A stretch of 64,000 nucleotides of DNA, taken from the NCBI GenBank assembly GCA_013146195.2, contig CM028378.1, positions 37,286,182 through 37,350,181 on the forward strand, in the 5' to 3' direction. The notes beneath the pieces are model-generated. The model ran no database searches, had not been told where the DNA came from, and saw only the letters and a program-made list of their open reading frames with translations. Made by a program: the position numbers and the translations under genes. The stretch comes from Codonopsis lanceolata (taxonomy: Eukaryota; Streptophyta; Magnoliopsida; Asterales; Campanulaceae). Below are positions 58,351 through 64,000 of the stretch, one piece after another (within the stretch, counting starts at the first letter, position 1; the number at the start of each line of letters is the position of its first letter).

Positions 58351-59559
58351 ACTGGCTTCATTCTCTTGCCCCCATAATCATTACACTACTTTATTTCGTC
58401 CTTTTCAACTTCAAAGACTAAATTGTAATGCCTCAAATCCTACGTCGAGTAGATTTAAGGCTTGAATATATTTTATATGGTGATTGTATATTACTATTAA
58501 CTGTCAACATTCAACGATATTCATAGACTCTTAGGCCAGCTTGTGTTATGTGATTAGTAGGTTAGTGTGTGGGCACATATATTTTGGGTTATCTTGTGAT
58601 AGACCCGGTAATCTAAAGTGGGCTAGGACTACTACTGAATAACAATAACATCTATGAACTTTTGGGTCGACTTGTATTACGTGTTTATTAGGCTAGTATG
58701 TGAGTTACACATAATAGAAAAATATCTATTTTTTTTTATGGTAGACCTGATGACCTAAAGTGGGCTAGTGTGGAGTGCGCTAGTGTGGGCTACAAATAAC
58801 AGACAAATATCCATTAATTTTTAGGTTGGTTTGTGATAGACTTGATGACCTAAAGTTAATTGGAATCTCGGGCTCAAGTTGTGTTACAGTAGTAAAATGT
58901 GCATACATCACATTTCGGTTCCTAATTGCATTTTCTTAGTTTAGAATTTTATTTTTTTTATTTTTCATGTCCTTAACCTAACTTCAACTTCAAGTATGTG
59001 GTCATAGAAAAAAAGGTGTTCTTCAAATTTTCCACCCATGGGTATTTTCATTTCAAGTTTACATCATACACCACTTAAATTCAATAGAGGTGACTTCTAT
59101 TTCAATCGTACTATCATTTTGTTTACTTAATGATTTCATTGTTAATTAATTTTCTATGTTCTTTACAATCAATTTAGTTGTTGTTCCTTTTAGAACGCAC
59201 CGATAGTTCTTACACATTCCCATGATATGAATCAAAGTCTTGGGTTATTACTAGGAACAATTGCAAGCCGATCCCCTTTTCTAAAATTATAATCACTCAA
59301 GTTTTTTTTTTCAATTGCATAAATCCATTTTTGTAACTTTCACCCTGAAATGCCCTCCTCGTTCTCTCTGCAACCTAACACAATTCTTTCCTCCTCCTGA
59401 ATTGCAGACAAACTAAGTACTGAACATTGTCGTGAAAATCCGTGAATAATAGTAGGTGAGGGAAAATAGTTAGGACTTCATGAAAATCCATCAATTTGTT
59501 CGCAGAGCATCCTAAAGAAAGAGATCATTTTCAAAATTAATTAATCTGACTTTATTTTA
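58351..59559. other. Non-coding spacer with a degenerate 130-140-bp repeat
   Basis: Between about 58500 and 58865 blocks recur: 'gatagacccggtaatctaaagtgggctag' type at 58599, 58741 and 58833, and 'ttgtgttatgtgattagtaggttag' type at 58540 and 58669. Period is about 130-140 bp. No gene is seen. The final nine bases are the left target-site duplication of the MULE that follows. Confidence 0.5.
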
Positions 59560-60898
59560 GGATTAATATATTATTTGGTTCTTCAACTATCCACGAAATA
59601 TGTGTTTTATCCCACTATTTTTTTCTATATGCATTTGGTCCTTAAACTCGGTTTTTTCTGTGAGATTCCCCCCTCGCGGGGTTACCGTGAGTTTTGCCGT
59701 CAAAATTTATTTGAAATTTCAAATTTCCCTTCATTATCTTTCTACAATACAAGTCTTCAATACCTACAATTCTTCAGAAATTTGAAAAAACAAGTTGTTC
59801 ATATACAGTAACCATCAAAACCATAACCATGGTATCGGATAATCTCCACCCAGCCTCTCCATCACCGGCCTATGCACAGGTTGTCTTCTCTCCTCCAGTC
59901 GGTAGATGTTCCATCTCCTGCAAAAAATTGATCTAACATCTCTGTTCAAACAGATCCCTCTCATAAATCCGTCCACCTCCTCCCGTTTCTTATCCGACCA
60001 CACTCCTTCATCTTCTCCACAGCCGCCAACGATAAATCGGCCCTCTTTCTTCATCTCTAGCCATGTGGATCCAAGTCTCCCTCCATCTTCATCCTCAGTC
60101 CAGCCGCTTGTTTTCTTCTCTGGCCATCATCAGTTCCAAATCCGACGTTTTCTCTCCCCTAAACTGCAGTTCATATCCGGAAACCTCACACTGGCGCTAT
60201 TTCTTCATCTCCACCGGTCCGGCATCAACCCCCGCTTTCCATAGCGTGTTCACTTTGGCCGGCTCTCTCTCTCCATTTTCTGTAGCAGATCTAGCTGCCA
60301 TCACCAATCCCCTCATCTATCTTCACCCAGATTGAATCAATACATAAATACATCATTGAATCAATATTTATAGAGAGAGAATCAAAATCCAACATATATC
60401 AATTCACAAGTTATAATCGAACAGTCACAGCCGCCATCCTCAAGCTCCATCTCTGGCCATAAATCGACCACCTTTCTCTGTCACCAGCCATGTGGATCCA
60501 AGTCTCCTTCCATCTTCATCCTCAGTCCAGCCGCTCGTTTTCTTCTCCGGCTATCATCAGTTCCAGATCCAGTGTTTTCTTTCCCCTAAACTCCAGCTCA
60601 GATCTTGATTCATTAAAGACACAAATGCCACTAAGCCCACAGGTTGCGAAGACATTGCATTGATTATCAACAGCTTGCCAAACCGATTTCCAAGAGCTTG
60701 ACGCTACTACCCATGAGTATAATCAAAGATTTCCATCCACATCCAGCCTAAGAATAAGAAACTTAGAATCGTTATGATCCTTTCCAAATATGGACCAAAC
60801 AGGGATTGATCTTTGGTTAAGAAGCTATAGGGTCCCATTAGAGCTCAGTATAGCTCTATGACCTGATTGAGAAGGGCTTATTCCACTAGTCCAGATAC

Positions 60899-61987
60899 TA
60901 GAGTTGTCAAAATTGAGTCCGACCCATAGGTCCGGTCCAGCCCACCCGACTTTTCAAGGGCATGGGCTTCAATGTGGAAGGCCCGAAAAAGGCGGGCCTA
61001 TTTGGCCCGGCCCGCTAGGACTGCGGGCCGTGTTCGTCCCGACCTAAAAAAGCCCAGAAAGTCCGACCCAACCCAAAAATGAAAAGTTAAAAGAAAAAAA
61101 TATATTATAAAAATTAAAATTTAAAAAGCAAAAGCCAAAAGGCCCAAAAACTAAAAAACCCTATCTGTTATCCTAAATCGTGTAAGGGCAAGGGCAGTAA
61201 TATCTTCTCCGTGCCCCCCCTCCCCCTGAACTGAATGCATGCAGGAAAATGGGTGCGGAACTTAACGAATGGGTGCAATGCTCATGCAAGCAAAGGAAGG
61301 GATGGGGATGACCAGTAGTCAGTAGATGCCAGTATCTCGTAGCTCCATATGCCTAAAAAGACATACATCACTGCTAGCAGAATTTTGATATTCTGAAACA
61401 AAGTCAATACTGAGCTCCTGAGGAACCATCCACCTCTCTATAGTCTATCCATCCAACCCAAAGAAAATATCTTCCAGAGTGTCGGGAACAAAACATAAAA
61501 TTCCAAGTTAAAAAAATGAAAATCATGATCATTTCAAGTATCAGAAAAAAAAGTTTATAACTAGCAAACACAGTAGCATGAATGAACATTCTGATAAAAA
61601 GGGCATGCAATACAAAAGCAGTAGTCATCAAGTAGGGAACATGTTTTATTAATATAAAATGCTAGTCAATGGTAGCACCAAGTCAACATGGTTCATAACA
61701 ATCTGAATATAAATGCCTGTTGGGTTTTATACATGCTAGAACAAGCAAACCCCTAGTTTGATATTTCATAACATTACATGAATTAGATGTATCTTACTGT
61801 CTGTTAAAATACTATTTTATAAATTTTATTAGCTAATTTATGAGTTTTTTTAAATAAAAAAATATGTTATTTTTTTGGCCCATAGGCCCGAAGTGCATAT
61901 GGGCTGGGCTTGAGTTTTGTGAGGCCCGGCCCGCCATTAAACGAAACCCGACGGGCTTGGGCCAGCCCGGCCCGTTTGACAGCTCTA
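60899..61987. mobile_element. Non-autonomous hAT element nested in the MULE
   Basis: Ends are TAGAGTTGTCAAA and the complement of TAGAGCTGTCAAA. The perfect 8-bp duplication 'ccagatac' flanks it (60891-60898 and 61988-61995). Both subterminal regions are rich in 'ggcccgg', 'cgggcc' and similar motifs, as in the widespread plant hAT family with 'gcccggcccg' ends. No transposase. Confidence 0.88.
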
Positions 61988-62204
61988 CCAGATACTGATA
62001 GTGCTTTCCCACTCCATTCCTTACAAAAATTGATGACTAAGGGAAAATTTGAGATTTCAAATAAATTTTGACAACAAAACTCACGATAACCCCGTAAGAG
62101 GGGAATCCCACAGCAAAAATTAAGTTCACTGACCAAACGCATACATAAAAAAATAGTGGGACCAAACGCATATTTCATGGATAATTCAAGGACCAAATAA
62201 TATA

Positions 62205-62743
62205 GAGCAATACTTAATACAACACCTATAAAATACTTAATACAACACTTTTTGTTATAAAAATATTATATTACCCTTAACAAAAAATAAAACAAAAAAA
62301 AAATTTGAACACCGCCACCAGACCACCACCGATCGCCCAACCGCCTACCTAGCCCCCAACCCCTCCCCAACCCCTCCCACGCCGCCTGGGCTAAAGTCCA
62401 ATCCCTCCTCCAGCCCCAGCCCACTCGCCTGCCCTGCCCCTCCCCCATCCCTCCCACTAGGACTGGCCTCCCTAGCCTCCCCAATCCCTCCCTCACCCAG
62501 TCCAACCGCCTGCCCCTCCCCCAATCCCTCCCCTAGCCTCCACCCACCATCTCTGCTCAGAAAAAAAATAGTTTTTTTCATTTAATTAAAAACCGACTCT
62601 CGCCAATCCCACCACCTCCCGCCCACCTCCACCATCAATCTTATTTTTCATTTAATTATAAATTAAACAAAGGGCAAATTGGTAAACATTTTTTAAAAAG
62701 TGTTGTATTAAGTATTTTATAAGTGTTATATTAAGTACCTATG
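62205..62743. mobile_element. 539-bp inverted-repeat element nested in the MULE's right arm
   Basis: The arms read 'tacttaatacaacac...aaaatacttaatacaacact' and its complement. It is flanked by 'ataatata' on both sides (62197-62204 and 62744-62751). Removing it with one duplication copy restores the sequence 'accaaataatatattaatcc', which is exactly the complement of the MULE's left end at 59560-59579. The interior at 62320-62540 is a C-rich tract. An 8-bp duplication suggests hAT ancestry. Confidence 0.85.
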
Positions 62744-62767
62744 ATAATATATTAATCCTTTACTTTA

Positions 62768-63326
62768 CTATACCGATGATAAAAGAATACTCCAATATAA
62801 AAACAAAACCTCTTTGATTCTTGGTATGAAAACTAAACCTGAAGCCCTTGTGCACAAGCCAACTATTACTGTAGTCATCGCAGTGCGGATGGTGGAAAAA
62901 AAAAAGGTGAATTACCCAAATCATCCCCGTACTTTACACATTTTTTCAAATTCGTCTCAAAATTCTAAAAATCATCCCTTTACTAAAGCTTGTGACATAA
63001 TTGGTCTTTTCGTCTGATTTCGTTACTTTTTTCCGTTAGGTCAACACACGTATGTCTCACGTGATATTGGTCATGGGTAAATTTGTCTATGCATTCATTT
63101 CTTTTAAATAGACAAAAATACCCATGATTGTTTTGTTTTTTTAAACTACTTACAAGGGTTATGGTGTAATTAGTTATATTATAATTTTTAAACCCTTTCT
63201 TCTTCGTTCTTAACCCCAGCCCCTACTCTTCCAGACTTCCACCATGGCTTCCACCACCACCGCCATTGCTAGCAAAAAAAAATTATGAAGTTATTCTTTA
63301 TTAAAAAAAATCTCGAGTTCACCTAA
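62768..63326. other. Non-coding spacer
   Basis: At 62908-63060 a 'gaattacccaaatcatcccc' type sequence resembles another transposon end, but its partner end is not found. No gene is recognised. The final bases 'taa' (63324-63326) are the presumed target site of the Harbinger element. Confidence 0.4.
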
Positions 63327-64000
63327 GAGCAACTCCAATGGGAGTTGTTGAAAAGGTTTATGAACAGCTTCAAAGGTTTTTGACTATTGGAGTGCTCCAC
63401 GTCACCATAGCAATTTTGCAAAAGCTTCATGCGCATGAACCGGTTTATAGAGCTGCTTGGTCAGCAACTTACTGCATTTTTGCAGTGAATTGTCGGCAGC
63501 AAGTCAACAACGGTAGGTTTTTAAAAAAAAAACTGTACAACGGAAAAATTAACTGTACAACGGTAAAAAAAATAACGTTAATAAAAAAAATTCTATAAAT
63601 TGATTTCCAAAATTTTTTTTTTACACAAATTCATCTATCCTTTTTCATTCTCTACACTTTCTCATTCTCTACACAAATTCTTATTTACACTTCTTTTGTT
63701 ATGGATAACAATTTTTTTACAAATTTATTGAACTATAATGTCGACGATTCTGCGAATGCCGAAACTACTCCGAATTTTTCAGCTCCGTCGAATATTCAAG
63801 GTCCGCCAAATATTCGAACTTCGGCGAATTTTCAAGTTCCACCATATTTTCAAGTTCCGCCAAATTTTCAAGCTCCGCCAAATTTTCAAGCTCCGTCAAA
63901 TTTTCAAGCTCCGCCAAATTTTCAAGTTCCGCCAAATTTTTCTTATCCAAATTATCAAGGTATTTCAAGTGTTCCAAATTTTCCTTATCCAAATTATCAA
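63327..64000 (+). mobile_element. Left end of a PIF/Harbinger-type element
   Basis: After TAA (a 3-bp target-site copy of the TWA type) the sequence starts GAGCAACTCCAATGGGAG, a known style of Harbinger terminal repeat. A promoter-like A/T-rich leader follows, then an ORF at 63701. The other end lies outside the window, so the size is unknown. Confidence 0.6.
63701..64000 (+). CDS. Harbinger ORF1-like protein, 5' part, runs off the window
   Basis: The frame is open for 100 codons from the ATG at 63701 to the end of the window. It starts MDNNFFTNLLNYN and then carries about seven repeats of a 6-residue unit of the NFQAPP/NFQVPP type (about residues 25-85), followed by YPNYQ pairs. Proline- and asparagine-rich N termini of this kind precede the Myb/SANT-like domain in ORF1 proteins of plant PIF/Harbinger elements, which partner the transposase in the nucleus. 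The DNA-binding part would lie beyond 64000. The opposite strand also stays open here (63765-63992) because of the repeat and is not a gene. Confidence 0.6.
   Translation, partial: MDNNFFTNLLNYNVDDSANAETTPNFSAPSNIQGPPNIRTSANFQVPPYFQVPPNFQAPPNFQAPSNFQAPPNFQVPPNFSYPNYQGISSVPNFPYPNYQ

Larger units (their letters stand above)
59560..62758. mobile_element. MULE-like element with long inverted ends, interrupted twice
   Basis: The inverted arms of about 170 bp are 59560-59735 and about 62025-62204 plus 62752-62758. Both contain 'tatttggtycttc', 'gggattccc' and 'caaaatttatttgaaat' type blocks. Flanks 'tttatttta' (59551-59559) and 'tttacttta' (62759-62767) form a 9-bp duplication with one change. The element's own DNA is about 1.5 kb; the rest is two later insertions. 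A block of about 100 bp starting 'ccatgtggatccaagtctcc' occurs at 60061 and again at 60488. No transposase is recognised. Confidence 0.75.

Noticed and set aside
62266..62581. Glycine-rich minus-strand ORFs in the C-rich tract
   Set aside because: They follow from a low-complexity pyrimidine tract inside a non-autonomous element. No known domain.
63765..63992. Minus-strand ORF with LAELEN repeats
   Set aside because: It is the complement of the NFQAPP-coding repeat of the Harbinger ORF1. The plus frame has the better start and a family explanation.

Overview
This is a nuclear window from a flowering plant, most likely a eudicot. It is AT-rich, has spliced genes with GT..AG introns, and carries a C2H2 zinc-finger gene of the QALGGH class, a NIP-type aquaporin, a Tat-lineage Ty3/gypsy retrotransposon, MULE and hAT elements and a tRNA-derived SINE. 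The species cannot be fixed from the sequence.

I see three intact host genes. They are an intronless ZFP4-like zinc-finger repressor (4786-5613, minus), an intronless 114-residue membrane protein of a VanZ/DUF2279-like type (25233-25577, plus), and a five-exon NIP6;1-like boric-acid/glycerol channel (35110-38143, minus; 304 codons join cleanly across four introns). At the right edge a PIF/Harbinger-type ORF1 begins and runs off the window (63701 onward, plus).

Layout. 1-15.8 kb: the zinc-finger gene in AT-rich non-coding DNA with small inverted-repeat elements and a SINE bounded by a perfect 17-bp duplication. 15.8-22.3 kb: a non-coding LTR element whose interior holds an array of palindromic 31-bp monomers. 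22.7-23.8 kb: a 22-bp-period array split by a solo LTR. 24.1-24.9 kb: a non-autonomous hAT. 25.2 kb: the small membrane-protein gene. 26.6-43.1 kb: a rearranged locus. An ancestral unit (flank A, NIP6;1, flank B) was duplicated in tandem. The left copy lost most of the gene and now carries three head-to-tail copies of the promoter, exon 1, exon 2 and exon-3 start. The right copy keeps the intact gene plus a Pack-MULE that captured a glycine-rich RNA-binding protein exon. 44.5-58.4 kb: a decayed Tat element on the minus strand with an antisense additional gene that has its own TATA box and intron. Its 5' LTR was hit by a 2.6-kb insertion that was itself hit by a MULE. 59.5-62.8 kb: a MULE-like element interrupted by two elements with hAT-type 8-bp duplications, one of them inside its terminal repeat.

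The host genes do not form a pathway. The most unusual parts are the aquaporin locus with its promoter-bearing partial tandem array, the Pack-MULE next to it, the antisense gene in the Tat element, and the dimer-to-trimer palindromic array. All element boundaries were read by eye from target-site duplications and terminal repeats; no alignments or searches were run.
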